Notes: generated by a model from the letters alone, not told the origin. A DNA stretch of 64,000 nt from JAJPXC01 sp964520525 (GCA_964520525.1 CAZFNR010000008.1:4874-68873), one strand, 5' to 3'; counted from the first letter of the stretch, positions 57,601 to 63,940 are shown. Numbers and translations are program-made.

Positions 57601-58300
57601 GGTCATAGAAGTATTGCTTGAACGTCCCGCAACTATTGTTGGGTGCTAACCAGCTCAGCAGGGGGGTCTGCATCGACAGTGTGGCGATGCTCATATCTTC
57701 ATAGTCGCCCATGGATGTGGGGCTTACCCACTTAGGCGCGCTGGCTTGGTAGCACACCTGGAATGTGCACCGCGAGGTGACCGGGTTGCTCAGCAGCACG
57801 GGTGACGTGAGCGTGGGGTCCCACTTGTAAGCATTCAGAATGAACTCGTACATGCCTTCCTCCAGCAAACCGAACGAGTTGTTGAGGGCATTGCCGAAGA
57901 GAGAACCTTTGATTTGCACGTCGGTCTGCCTGACATGGTTGAACATGGTGAGCATGGTGACGTTGTCGAGCACCCTCGTCTGTCCTGCGGCTACCGCTAT
58001 CCCCTGTTTTGGCAGCAAGGGCCGGCCGTCGGCGACGGGAGCGGTAATGATGATTTCCTGGTTGGTTGAGGGCGTGAGCTGACGCAGCTCACAACCGAAG
58101 TATATAGCCTCGCTTTCACTGCCTGTATTGGTCACCTGCACGGTGAAGTAGGCACCCGGATTGGCAATGTAGTACATCACCTGCGGGGGCAGGATGTTGT
58201 CTTTGGGCCTGACGCTGATGCTGACTCCCTCTGCCATGACGTTGACGGAGAGGAATAAGGCGAGTACTAAGGTTGTGAATATGCGGTGTAGCGTGTTCAT
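45677..58300 (-). CDS. Giant 4207-aa secreted repeat protein
   Basis: A single open frame of 12.6 kb. A signal peptide covers about 1-23. Residues 189-320 are homologous to the separate 157-aa protein next door. Residues about 385-1770 are long beta-strand-rich sequence of unknown family (GTGHVMWEPLSGYKWMLAV; IGAHAWGRIGLDLGLLYGSI), ending near a Cys cluster C1771-x3-C-x2-C. A mixed alpha/beta middle follows, then a Gly/Ser linker at about 2776-2812. The last 1390 residues are 12 divergent tandem Ig-like units of about 115 residues, each closing with VTFKPxxxGxYxGTIxL and LxG, in the style of choice-of-anchor D / ASPM-SPD2-Hydin domains. No T9SS tail is seen. A fibrous surface protein or adhesin is inferred. 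Confidence 0.9.
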   Translation of the reverse strand: MNTLHRIFTTLVLALFLSVNVMAEGVSISVRPKDNILPPQVMYYIANPGAYFTVQVTNTGSESEAIYFGCELRQLTPSTNQEIIITAPVADGRPLLPKQGIAVAAGQTRVLDNVTMLTMFNHVRQTDVQIKGSLFGNALNNSFGLLEEGMYEFILNAYKWDPTLTSPVLLSNPVTSRCTFQVCYQASAPKWVSPTSMGDYEDMSIATLSMQTPLLSWLAPNNSCGTFKQYFYDLKIVQAGVGESYDRAMDNSRVVYQINGLTTTSCLIPALVIKQFSETETYVAQITARTNSQQEGTIGYVEIQNQGKSNLLPLRVKDYTKIVVPETPKPEEPEDDNEISAIGWGSSGQPDSLYRFKNPEITTPLFSPLNGARKLFTNTNITVGWDEPWYLGGKGSQPDTLKFAYKIEVYAAKEYLKREEMLAKEPIFTLPKGDLAKDSLNWLTATSDTIQWEDIQAKVSDGDYLLMRVVPACINSSSVYYVDEECNIVDFAMTSAFSKRYFECSNDVEITNTTLTDKKAKSLPGELQIGEYTLFLDDENGVADIENKPGHFKGTGHVMWEPLSGYKWMLAVKFDDIAVNTDGQVISGTVETFEGKGQTKPAGFETVEKLYSDWGLDNLIGDSGIPYANQIQGKINGKLQSLGDELGSSEFGKYADYLSRCKNLVTKAELSNVTFPLKLSDAYNAMPLDVTISKMKFTATSATMDLFATYKVPDSKVTEGQVLMFGAPRICISPKSLIPDGTTIALLKDFQIKDPDTDYDCTFKAPKNVIEPEDGCFVSWSNSRFELAHLSIDMTLPDIKKVDANNKMTEDNAKLHIETEVSPPVKEQNGQDATKLSGWDWYAYATLDPFQHVDLPGYTFSVGEKVLVDHTKEKIPGIKPSFPSGYDKSNTEWEKDDDKWMGVYIKSLSMKFPESVTLSNDDNAEPLQVGLFNTLIDATGFSSSIGAANILDYHGKEGSITGFGFALDSLMVNIVQNNFDKFYFTGQLMVPLFTGKVDFRCDIYNQEVEMRRGREGITGSGYAYVFKTSQVKDLNMDFWLGDLKVNKDLTYFLLEAVPDADGKLKTQAELLIGGEVSIADALSSNDKIKEYTGKLPIDLTLPELHFTGLRVSNVKASDFKVAYATEFREKHQKAIEERKKKDKEGKKLLKFNFTDGSEIELGSLWFDYGQWGLASKEKKIGPFTFALKKYDLDFTDKVLSFTLGGGITFCDELSIGGDIELKFKANVNIPKNPLKFSEYSLSYGGTDISKVGVHVSTTGLKLDGTFNVSTASDKKGFDGNVDMSIGSKFIECKVAGGYYSYQPEAGDRYSYGFLNVTAGGKLGIPMGPITMKKLGGAFYFNCVYKPNDELHPTPSKGAIGILFDVGLATADQVTFDGDFNLAVAVMKSKNSNSYRLSTFKLDGKVTALEGVINAKTVILYQNDDQDRYFQLNASVEAGATGLLPDELKEYMSEGLEAFNKSVEQKKAMAEKEWGEAVTVVKDAALSFTGAMGDKGDHKKTGKDPVEAYKEETKTDTEDDDGGPKLGHGSASLDIRIQSKKGGQELNNVLWHVYLGQPDEDKRCKFILVDFESPVVSVSVGADAYLCIGSELPNNGQLPPLPKTVQKFLDGDTHGTVKSDNMSAANSARSRTLNEVLANAKINGGVMIGAHAWGRIGLDLGLLYGSIGAEAGFDLSIVKLSANAQCVNLNGGRPGYKGWYGSGQLYAYMYASLGFRVYLGFWNGDIPLASAGLGGVLEAKLPNPNYFRGKLRANVKLLGGLIHINKTFQFTCGNYCQLCLGNALDDYELFGDISMGYATAAEACEKKVSPNLSVKPQITTTASIDKSTRVIDPTEEERIKQSSSGNGAAEFSLLASRTFRFHLDDDAQPYLQVFNDSLSAERGYNVSVDSAAYASAYQKAYQEASQRSDLTEAQRQQEAYANAKRRLGPGSAEDPQKHYITNWSISGEQIILNLSKLPAGKIVRITVTGRAQEFRGGRWEDPETWNTTKGRYEATPWTQSKSYYIATYGAPGSGDDEEELKADAMSGNSVDLQDYTRVAYPMPQKSIDDGVTYIRDEGQSVNARETDVRNPMISLSEDISGTYFNEGDLQWRLYSGTHPFTSNTHTFKYSKEEEVTLDTKRTVTKTITVTNDSTETMDWNYARIDNYDGVCYAEKDGKLLESIPNRWVANDSVCILMPEKAFTAQMTKGDDYTLRLLYTWTEIEKADSWTEAETPKQVYGRVNADNTKADLEKKYHVNDDTGDSTHLASSQYRVTVREATTRVRSGSVDDVKAIMSSSPAAVTPSNDDDTDDSKQLYIVTVEKKGIVDEPHTYSRIVASIPLKLCDTKDATVTYDSIFYGTRLDKMLYTTGFHRQIDENYLGGSACSGFAMAGSVPAITIDPMAYMSYMSNLCFVAGYRFKSDRLKLDVTTTASLAIQSPFDAHTYELGQLMNKQATQQIWDGYLANRRNFFLSGTILANEQTVYPLRAVEDSRIGQGQGVRAWAPCNSADVLTMYRNLTQVCADLSTDLAKKLYDAEVQGWNDKADNRSWKNWLSTHKDKSATFTSGTDEATSYTLNVPYYQYAIVRELAVNLEKGALQINPGTTGVIDESIASLEWNAMHTKKEWVVKDEAMHWRFKDKSYAQRIYLGANYNGGGDKTYQIYKDAMGKKVTALATDADSVAVINGVECLFIQDEDNACHAYFLSDKDANGNNTTLRANFANGNKYKAPFDCEQALKNVSRMDFTDYRVNAWNFKEQRWTVFAGSQASTSNQAYYRRYYISNPFTSAVVRNISTGIIDNDGTSGSSTPGTSEGGGSGSGGSGGGEIDGTTTNKQSSTTYTGTISISGSSIKESTNLSKETVRTMTFADTRLKDSKELEFSINSSNLTDVIKITVDQKGTKAFSVDKSWLKKSGTVTVTFNPQSPGSYTGVIAVQCENAETQTINVSGVCKQPRIIVSLPTVSGMVSTEKSDTLVKPLLFPEMERDMTSELNIRVDGEWIAYNSNIKLKLTNDGDGVFELDPKEKYDRVDGKLKLDHKNGTVSNKSVLVTFKPNAGGKKSVGVITLTTDRDTAYLKLEGKCISPTPELKLYVNGVQTDTVDFGKCRVGGSASNIIKIVGTDLVAKKYRIKAIPDGSDYVRSEVTWEYGDGYTFDKNISITFKPSKSYSAKTDGSEDVRTYRLELQRISATRGQTERYVTDTIITLRGAVMTPQFKVNGADNTTLEFHANEGKTEQQKLTVTGSNIVMDGNIQWSFVYDGPKNENPFTFSSTGKIDHTDGVVNTTRTVTFKPKKRNKLYTGTITLRTASGVLQPDSIVRTIRLEGYGEPYNGIQVSRDTLDFPVLKVGSGAQSAKMTIDVTRNNFSTPVTVKVAEGSDVFSVDKTAINTNQSTLTVTFKPNNRGRYAGTIELTANGVEPTIVALNGVMAEPKISLSYLDGNEKLQPVNDDMNFGQTVVGENKEIRIFVNAQDLYFGDGKVHLKLSNNNGHPEYLGEFSINVTELNNRQARGLSNQPDVSGSVLITFKPTMANSRLLVDLSATAEGAEAQNILFRAAGVEKASGKITANISAIDFGSMPAGTSKTSDMIVVKRSNTSLGKTTATVTGEGFTVNSHSDYYDSKTNKRYVSSGTGDDYWDVTFKSTSTGTYEGTLTISCEGADDLVIPLKGVVAKQNVTVSPTSLTFKTELNGQQDQTFTYEGMNIPTGQALSVKVTGEGFQIADAAGYFNGNTSAPSYAANSNNTVAKASRKVRFIAPYTSATSGKENYEGMITITTPDGSVSKTIKLTATVVMKSIKVTLKTSTNDMTGYTFGSKRLKPSDDSDCASVKLHVSGDGLTWPVTISKGGINAEDLRLGTTKLSKEGDVTVYFSPQTPGARSAEIYLTATGAYKRTIKFTGTGITPSLTVSKTSMSFNATLLNPATSTFSVSGSNLAYDKYGYLQLSITGADAGMFNINKTVISQSNGTVPSTVVTVTYKPTAPGTHTAQVVISTPGATRTVTVTGTAPKPVITVSSSSFDFGRLRYGSTSSVKIHVDRINDLPGNILVSLEKGSNSKFTVGTSSIEKSTDLTIKFNATGSPFGSINDRVVLSNSNADTKYINLSGYILTPKIKLSSGTGTLSGGGYDYSRGCYVYTMNFGSVKKGKSLTLNFNLSGSNIAYNGNIKALCIPNDGFDLNGKDTRKYDHSNGTVSSQKVNVKFKPNKKGDCSSRIIITTPAGDRHEIDLIGSGS

Positions 58301-58324
58301 ATCTTGAGCTTCTTAGGTTTATTT

Positions 58325-58798
58325 TCAATCGGTGACGCGGAAGATGAGCAGGTCGCTGCGTCCTCCGTTTTGTTGTCTCGCGTGCGGCGCGCGCGCCGTG
58401 ACCTGTGCAACATACACCATGTCAGGGCTGAACATCTTGATGACATTGACCGGTATGAGGCACTGCGGAGCCATGAGCTGCCGCAACTGGTATGCCACGG
58501 GGTTGCGCTCTATCGCTTCGAGCGGGTCTTGGCCGGGCATCGCCTCCACAATCTTCAGGTCGTAGGTGAAGGTCACGGGGACGGGGCTATTGTTGCCAAT
58601 GGGCATCATCCATTGCAGCATTGGGGTTTGCAGTGACAGCGAGGCGGTGTCGCGGTCGGAGTAGGCATCGATAAACGCCGGTGCTACCCAGCGGGGCGAT
58701 GGCGCTTCGTAGTTACCGCGGGCGTGCCTCTGACCTGACACGGTTATTGCGGTGGCAAGCAGGATGGCAATCGCCATAATGTGTCGCAGGGTATTCAT
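58325..58798 (-). CDS. 157-aa secreted paralogue of the giant protein's N-terminal domain
   Basis: A 157-aa protein with a signal peptide (about 1-23, starting MNTLRHI; the giant starts MNTLHRI). Its body (PRWVAPAFIDAYSDRDTASL, LQTPMLQWMMPIGNN, FTYDLKIVEAMPGQDPLEAI, QCLIPVNVIKMFS, YVAQVTAR) aligns along its length with residues 189-320 of the 4207-aa protein. It looks like a free-standing copy of one domain, perhaps a subunit that docks to or caps the giant. It overlaps the beta-barrel gene by 4 nt and precedes the giant gene by 24 nt. Confidence 0.85.
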   Translation of the reverse strand: MNTLRHIMAIAILLATAITVSGQRHARGNYEAPSPRWVAPAFIDAYSDRDTASLSLQTPMLQWMMPIGNNSPVPVTFTYDLKIVEAMPGQDPLEAIERNPVAYQLRQLMAPQCLIPVNVIKMFSPDMVYVAQVTARAPHARQQNGGRSDLLIFRVTD

Positions 58799-60549
58799 CG
58801 TTTACCTCCTTCCTTAGCTTTACGCTTTAGTTCTACAAGCGTGAATGTATAGATGTAGTTTAGTGACAGGCGTATGTCGGTGGCGTCGAGCGAGGCGCGG
58901 CGCACCTCGGTGTTCACGTCGCCGTATTTTGCAAACTGCGCGCTGGCGCTTAATGAGTGGACTTTGGCTATAGTGTAGCTGGCGTTCATGTCGAAAGCCA
59001 TGGAGAGACTTTTTGACTGAGCCTTAACCTCATTGTATACTGCCGAGACGGTAGCCGACAAGTTGAGGTTGCGGTCCTTGAGAAATGAGCGGCCGGTGGT
59101 GAACGATGCCACGTCTGACGTGTACTTCATTTGGAAACCTTTGGTCTGCTGGTGGCTCAGCGCAAGGGTGAAGTTCATTTCCCACGGCTTGACAAACATA
59201 TTGTAGTTGGTTCCCAAAGCCAAGGTGTTGACATCGCTTTGGCCGATGGAGAACTTGTTGAGGTCTTTATTCTGTGTATAGTTGGCGGAGAGGGAGAACA
59301 CATGGTCGAGGGTGTTGCCCATTATTGAATAGGAGGGCACGACGCTGATACTGTGGAGAATACGGTGCACCTCAGTGGTATCGTTGACTTTCATAGTGCC
59401 ATCGGTCTGCCGCTGTAGGTAACCGTTATACATTGCTGAGATATTGAAGTTTTGCTTCAGGCTGAGGTTAGCCGAGGCACTGTAAACATAGCCTTTCGTG
59501 GTATAGTTTTGCTTCTTTGTGAGGTTGTCGGACTGTCCTGAGAAATTGGCGGTGAGTGAAAGCCGGCGGAAGAGTGTGGTGCTGAGATTAAGACCTAATG
59601 AGTGGTAGTTGTTGGAGGTGTAATAGGTGCCGAGCGACGTATAGTCGGGCTGAATCATCTTATAGTAAACGCTTGCGCTGATACCCTTGAACGACAAGGC
59701 CATCGACGCGTCGCCGGCGAAGCGTACCGACGAGGAGTATTTGGCTTCGAATATTTTGTCCCAGCGTGTGGCATTGCCATCGGTGATTTTTTGTGACTCG
59801 CGGTCGGCGGTGAAAGCCGATGTGGCGACATTGGCCGATAGCGACATCCACTTGAATGGTGAGACGCGTCCTTTAAGACCTACGACGAGGTTCTCCTGCG
59901 GTCGAATCTGGCTCTGCCAAGCCTCATCGATGGAACCGGGCGAGTCGTAAGCTCGCAGCAGGTAAAGGTCGATGCTGTTGCTGTTGTTGCCATAGCCCGC
60001 GCTGAAACCCCAGCCTATGCGCCGGTATTGCGGACTGCGGGGATTGGGGTCGGTGGGGTCGTCGTTGATGGCACGGCGTAGAACGCCGTAGAATGCTGAG
60101 GCGCGGAATTTCCGCCCGTTATATTCAAGACCAACGCCGTTGAATGACATATTTAATATATAGTTGCTGAACGGCATCGTGCACTGTCCGATATGGCCGG
60201 TGAAGTCCTTGTATTTTGGTGTGAGATTGAAAGAGAACTGCGGATGCGAGAACTCCATATTGTTGTTGGAAAAATATAGCGAGAACGGCATCGAGAAGCC
60301 GTAGATACTGATATTGAGGTTGGCGAACACGGTGTTGCTCAATGGCGACATATAGCCGGTGCCCACAGAGGAATGGTAGTAAGTGTTCTGCGTACCGATT
60401 GATCCGGTGATGATGAGCGGGTCGCTCTTGCCAATCTGCGAGATGTCCTGCCCATGAGCCGTTGATGCCGCGGTCACGGTTGCGGCTATCATGACGCAAA
60501 GGCGGAAGCCTCGACGCAGAAACTGGATTATGGTCGTGTTCGATCTCAT
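58795..60549 (-). CDS. Outer-membrane beta-barrel protein of the giant-protein locus
   Basis: A 584-aa protein with an N-terminal signal (about 1-34, ending AHGQ). Nearly the whole length is alternating amphipathic strands with Tyr/Phe/Asn/Ser turns (FANLNISIYGFSMPFSLYFS, SASVYYKMIQPDYTS, LSLTANFSGQSDN), as in large outer-membrane barrels of about 20 or more strands. The end is strand-like (RLSLNYIYTFTLVEL) with a short basic tail. It is not a TonB receptor (no plug or TonB box seen) and lacks the usual PorP/SprF opening. Coupled by a 4-nt overlap to the 157-aa gene, it may be the outer-membrane anchor or exit port for the giant protein; this is inference. Confidence 0.82.
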   Translation of the reverse strand: MRSNTTIIQFLRRGFRLCVMIAATVTAASTAHGQDISQIGKSDPLIITGSIGTQNTYYHSSVGTGYMSPLSNTVFANLNISIYGFSMPFSLYFSNNNMEFSHPQFSFNLTPKYKDFTGHIGQCTMPFSNYILNMSFNGVGLEYNGRKFRASAFYGVLRRAINDDPTDPNPRSPQYRRIGWGFSAGYGNNSNSIDLYLLRAYDSPGSIDEAWQSQIRPQENLVVGLKGRVSPFKWMSLSANVATSAFTADRESQKITDGNATRWDKIFEAKYSSSVRFAGDASMALSFKGISASVYYKMIQPDYTSLGTYYTSNNYHSLGLNLSTTLFRRLSLTANFSGQSDNLTKKQNYTTKGYVYSASANLSLKQNFNISAMYNGYLQRQTDGTMKVNDTTEVHRILHSISVVPSYSIMGNTLDHVFSLSANYTQNKDLNKFSIGQSDVNTLALGTNYNMFVKPWEMNFTLALSHQQTKGFQMKYTSDVASFTTGRSFLKDRNLNLSATVSAVYNEVKAQSKSLSMAFDMNASYTIAKVHSLSASAQFAKYGDVNTEVRRASLDATDIRLSLNYIYTFTLVELKRKAKEGGKR

Positions 60550-60660
60550 TGATGTTGATTTAGTGTTTAATCATTGAAACTGTACCATTCGATTGTATTG
60601 TGGGGCTTTAAAGCTATTGTCGAGAGGTTACGGCATTGCAGCCGATATTGCCATTTCTTA

Positions 60661-60668
60661 GGGGGGGG
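60661..60668. repeat. Run of eight G
   Basis: A G8 homopolymer (C8 in the mRNA sense) lies 112 nt upstream of the beta-barrel gene, next to the CTCCCC that can pair with it. Such runs can slip during replication. Confidence 0.9.
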
Positions 60669-60693
60669 TATTTCTCCCCGACTAAAGTTAAAT

Positions 60694-60735
60694 ATTTCCC
60701 TACGTAGAATAATGTCGTATTCTACGTAGGGAAAT
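60694..60735 (-). terminator. Perfect 18-bp hairpin after the 979-aa gene
   Basis: 60694-60711 pairs perfectly with 60718-60735 around a 6-nt loop. It lies 14 nt after the stop of the 979-aa gene. The minus-strand tail is ATTTAACTTTAG, not a pure T-run, so termination may be partial. Confidence 0.7.
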
Positions 60736-60748
60736 TGTTTAGAAAAAC

Positions 60749-63670
60749 TTACTTCACTAATACTTTGCGTACCGTGCCGTTCTGCTTGACGACATAGATG
60801 CCGGGCACAGGCTCGCCGACGACGAGTCGGCCGTCGATGGTGTAAAGTTCTGAGCCGATCAGACTGTCAGCGTCGGCGTTGACTTCACTGATGCCTGTTA
60901 CCACGCCAACCGTCATGTGCAGCGGGGCGCGGAGCGTGCCTGCCATAGCTGAATAGGGCTGCGTGTTCTCTACAAGGCGTGTAGAGCCTTCCATGGTGTC
61001 ATAGACCTTGAAAGTCACGTTTTGACCATTGTCTTTGGCATCGCCATGAACGGTGATGAACCACTTGCCGTCTGCATACGAACCCTCACCGCGGCACTCA
61101 TCGCCGATGAACGCTCCCACGCTGTAGCGGTTGCTGCCATACTCGGCTCCGAGGTCAGCGACGATGGTCATGTTGTCGGCAAACTTCGAGCTGTTGTACT
61201 GCCATACGTCGGTTCCGCTTGCCCTGGCTTTGCTGGACATCTGGTAACCGGAAGTCGTTGGTTGTCCGAGAGTCTCCTCCCCCTTAAGGTAAAGGGTCTT
61301 GTCTGATGTGGAGGCGTTGTAGAACAGGTAGCCCTCGCCGTAGGCAAGAGTGGTGAGGCTGCCGACCCATTTCGAGCCGTCATACTCTGCAAAACCATTG
61401 TCCTTGGAAACGATGCGGTCGCCTGTGGTGAATGTCGTTCCACCATTGCTGGGGTCGGTGAAAACATCGGTGAGAGCGTGGTTATGCTGGTAGGAGAATC
61501 CAATCCAGTTCCATTTGCTTCTAACGGGGATGCCGTAGGTCCCGGAAGCGTAATTTACCTCCTCATTGAATGCGTCTACGCTCATTCTTTCTTTGATTTT
61601 CACCTTGTAACAACAGTTGGAAAACATAGCGTTGAGGCCGCCGAAATAGCCGTAAACGGGGTCATTGTAGACGATTGCCTCTTGCGCGCGCATCTCCTGA
61701 AGATTGTCGCCGTAGAGCTTCTCGATGCTTTGGACGTAACCGCCGTAGGGCGTTACCCAATCCCATCCTTCTTTCTGGGTGAAGCTTTGTCCGATGGTGA
61801 TGCTCTTTCTTGATATAATATTACCATTATAAGAAACGTTGATCGTTCCTTTTCCTATTGCCTGAGGCGTGATTCCCCAGTTAAGACCGGTCTTGTCGTT
61901 GGCCTGAGGCACAATCGAAGCGAGTGACCAGTCCTTTGGAATATTACTGCTGATGACTGAAACCGTGATAAGTGAGCCGTCAAAGACCGCGTCGGCGGGT
62001 ACCGGAGTCAGCGTGAGAGAATATGTGCTATTGCGACCCATGACAACCTCATCGAAGCTGACGTCGGTGAGACCCTGCACAACTTTCACGTCGAACGCGC
62101 CGGTAGCGGTAATGGTGTTGGTGGCCAATGCGCCCTCAATGAGCGTGGTGCGTTTTGCGCTGTGCTTAATGGTGAGTGTGGCGGTACCGATGTTGCCGGT
62201 TTTGATGCTCCATTTATTTTCTGTTGAAGAATACACTGCAGAACAGATGTTTCCGTCGCTCGTTGTCAACTCTCCTTCCCGCGGGGTGTAATCCTTGCCG
62301 GGTATGAAACTGAAGCTGTTCATTACATCACTAGTAATGTCGGTGCCGTTAGCGTTGTACTCGTAAGTCAGCGTTTTTTCATAGGTTTCCACATCGGTAA
62401 CGTTGGGATGCACGACAATGGGGATGATGGCCGGTGAATTGAGTATTTCAGGCGATTTGACACTCAAAGTGGCCTGACCCTCGGCAACGGCATACCATTC
62501 TCCGGCGTTCACCATGACGGCTGCGGTAGAGCCTACGGTGTAAACGTCGTACAACAGCGTCTTGTCGATATACTCCGACGGTGAGAATGTTACAGTGTAG
62601 GGCATCAATTCCGAGAGATTGTCGCCGACAAAGAGATGTATGGTGTCGGTAACTGCGGTGATTCTCTGCACGCGGTTCATGACGGCAAGTGCCATTGTCG
62701 CGCTGTACTGGCCAACCTTGACCTCCATCTTGTAATTGCCTGCCGTCGTTGGATTGTACGCCTTGCCGTTGTTTTCATCAGTGACAATTTCGATACCCTC
62801 CTTAGGTGTCCATGTCCATGTCACCTCTTCATTGGCATCAGCCGGGGTTACGGTGTAGCAATTGTTGAGAATGTAGGTGAGGGCAATGCTGTCATTAACA
62901 TAAACCGTATCGCCATTGGCGTATTCGGGATTGATGGAAATGCCGGTCGCGGGTTGGATGACCTTCACACTCGCGGCATAATTGCCATTCATGCTCTTGA
63001 TTGTCATAAACTCCGAGGGCATGCCGAGGTAGGCTTGGTCGGTGGGCTTCAGACCGCTCAGCGTATCGTTGGAAACGTTGATGTAGGCTTGGGAGTTGCC
63101 GAAATCCCACTCGCCCAGGCTTACAGGCACTGAGGAATTGGCGGGGTCGAACGTGATGAGCGACTTCAACGCGATGCTCTCGCCGACCTTCACCTCAATG
63201 TTCGTGGGGAAAGTGAAGTATCTCGGTTCCTCGAATGTCAGCTCGAAGAGCGACGACGGCTCGCCCGTGGTGCCCTCATTGCTGTAAGTAAGAGATGTGC
63301 TGTCGAGGATGTACTCCCACCCATCGTTGCCATTGGTGTCTGGTGTCATCAGACGGAAAGTAATGGCCTTGCCGTTGTCGGCAGCTTCACCGTAGATGCG
63401 CACGGGAAAATACATGAACTCCGCTGTACCTTGCAATGGATACTGCATCACTTGCGACACGCCGCGGCACTCGCCGTCGATGAAGGCACCGAGCCAAGAA
63501 TTGCGGTCGACGTAGTTGAGAGCCGTTCCACTGCTGTTGACTAGCCCGGCATACACCACATGGCTATAGCCGTAAGCGTTATCGCCAACATAGCTCCAGC
63601 TCCTTGGCTGAGCGTATGCCGTAACGACTCCGACGAGGAGCGTGACGAGGGATAAAAAGGCTTTTCTCAT
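60749..63670 (-). CDS. Secreted Ig-like protein with T9SS tail, head of the giant-protein locus
   Basis: A 973-aa protein when started at ATG 63670 (MRKAFLSLV, signal peptide about 1-21, ending AYAQ). The first module (about 22-145: LGAFIDGECRG, FPVRIYGEAADNGKAITFRL) recurs before the C-terminus (about 820-915: VGAFIGDECRGEG, ITVHGDAKDNGQNVTFKVYD). Between them lie several BIG2-type Ig-like domains (FTFPTNIEVKVGESIAL, GISINPEYANGDTVYV, RITAVTDTIHLFVGDNL). The tail ELYTIDGRLV, VPGIYVVKQNGTVRKVLVK is a T9SS sorting domain. An adhesin or structural surface role is inferred. It is separated from the rest of the locus by a hairpin and has a long leader. Confidence 0.88.
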   Translation of the reverse strand: MRKAFLSLVTLLVGVVTAYAQPRSWSYVGDNAYGYSHVVYAGLVNSSGTALNYVDRNSWLGAFIDGECRGVSQVMQYPLQGTAEFMYFPVRIYGEAADNGKAITFRLMTPDTNGNDGWEYILDSTSLTYSNEGTTGEPSSLFELTFEEPRYFTFPTNIEVKVGESIALKSLITFDPANSSVPVSLGEWDFGNSQAYINVSNDTLSGLKPTDQAYLGMPSEFMTIKSMNGNYAASVKVIQPATGISINPEYANGDTVYVNDSIALTYILNNCYTVTPADANEEVTWTWTPKEGIEIVTDENNGKAYNPTTAGNYKMEVKVGQYSATMALAVMNRVQRITAVTDTIHLFVGDNLSELMPYTVTFSPSEYIDKTLLYDVYTVGSTAAVMVNAGEWYAVAEGQATLSVKSPEILNSPAIIPIVVHPNVTDVETYEKTLTYEYNANGTDITSDVMNSFSFIPGKDYTPREGELTTSDGNICSAVYSSTENKWSIKTGNIGTATLTIKHSAKRTTLIEGALATNTITATGAFDVKVVQGLTDVSFDEVVMGRNSTYSLTLTPVPADAVFDGSLITVSVISSNIPKDWSLASIVPQANDKTGLNWGITPQAIGKGTINVSYNGNIISRKSITIGQSFTQKEGWDWVTPYGGYVQSIEKLYGDNLQEMRAQEAIVYNDPVYGYFGGLNAMFSNCCYKVKIKERMSVDAFNEEVNYASGTYGIPVRSKWNWIGFSYQHNHALTDVFTDPSNGGTTFTTGDRIVSKDNGFAEYDGSKWVGSLTTLAYGEGYLFYNASTSDKTLYLKGEETLGQPTTSGYQMSSKARASGTDVWQYNSSKFADNMTIVADLGAEYGSNRYSVGAFIGDECRGEGSYADGKWFITVHGDAKDNGQNVTFKVYDTMEGSTRLVENTQPYSAMAGTLRAPLHMTVGVVTGISEVNADADSLIGSELYTIDGRLVVGEPVPGIYVVKQNGTVRKVLVK

Positions 63671-63692
63671 AATGTGAAATTTTAACAAAATA

Positions 63693-63878
63693 TTAATATG
63701 TATGTAATAATTCGATTGGTCGGATTGGCTTAACTTCGCGGCGGGTGTTGTGCTTGCTACGGATAACCGTGAACAGTTGTCGGCACCTCCTATACAGATA
63801 CCCCTTGACGGTGAAAGGCGTCCCGGTGACGTAACCGTAAAAACCTCTTAGTCTATACTTGATAAGGTCAAGTTCCAC
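63693..63878 (-). CDS. Possible 61-aa basic leader ORF
   Basis: ATG at 63878, TAA at 63693, between the predicted promoter and the 979-aa gene. The product is strongly basic (MELDLIKYRLRGFYGYVTG; GYLYRRCRQLFTVIRSKHN) with no signal peptide or known motif. It may be a regulatory leader, a small DNA- or RNA-binding protein, or chance. Confidence 0.35.
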   Translation of the reverse strand: MELDLIKYRLRGFYGYVTGTPFTVKGYLYRRCRQLFTVIRSKHNTRREVKPIRPIELLHTY

Positions 63879-63940
63879 GGTGATTGGTCTATTTCAGTTG
63901 GACAAAGTCATTCACTCTTGACGAGAGTTACCGTATCGTG

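Noticed and set aside
60694..60735. Invertible promoter with inverted repeats, as in Bacteroidales phase variation
   Set aside because: The arms are separated by only 6 nt, too little to carry a promoter, and no invertase gene is present in the window.
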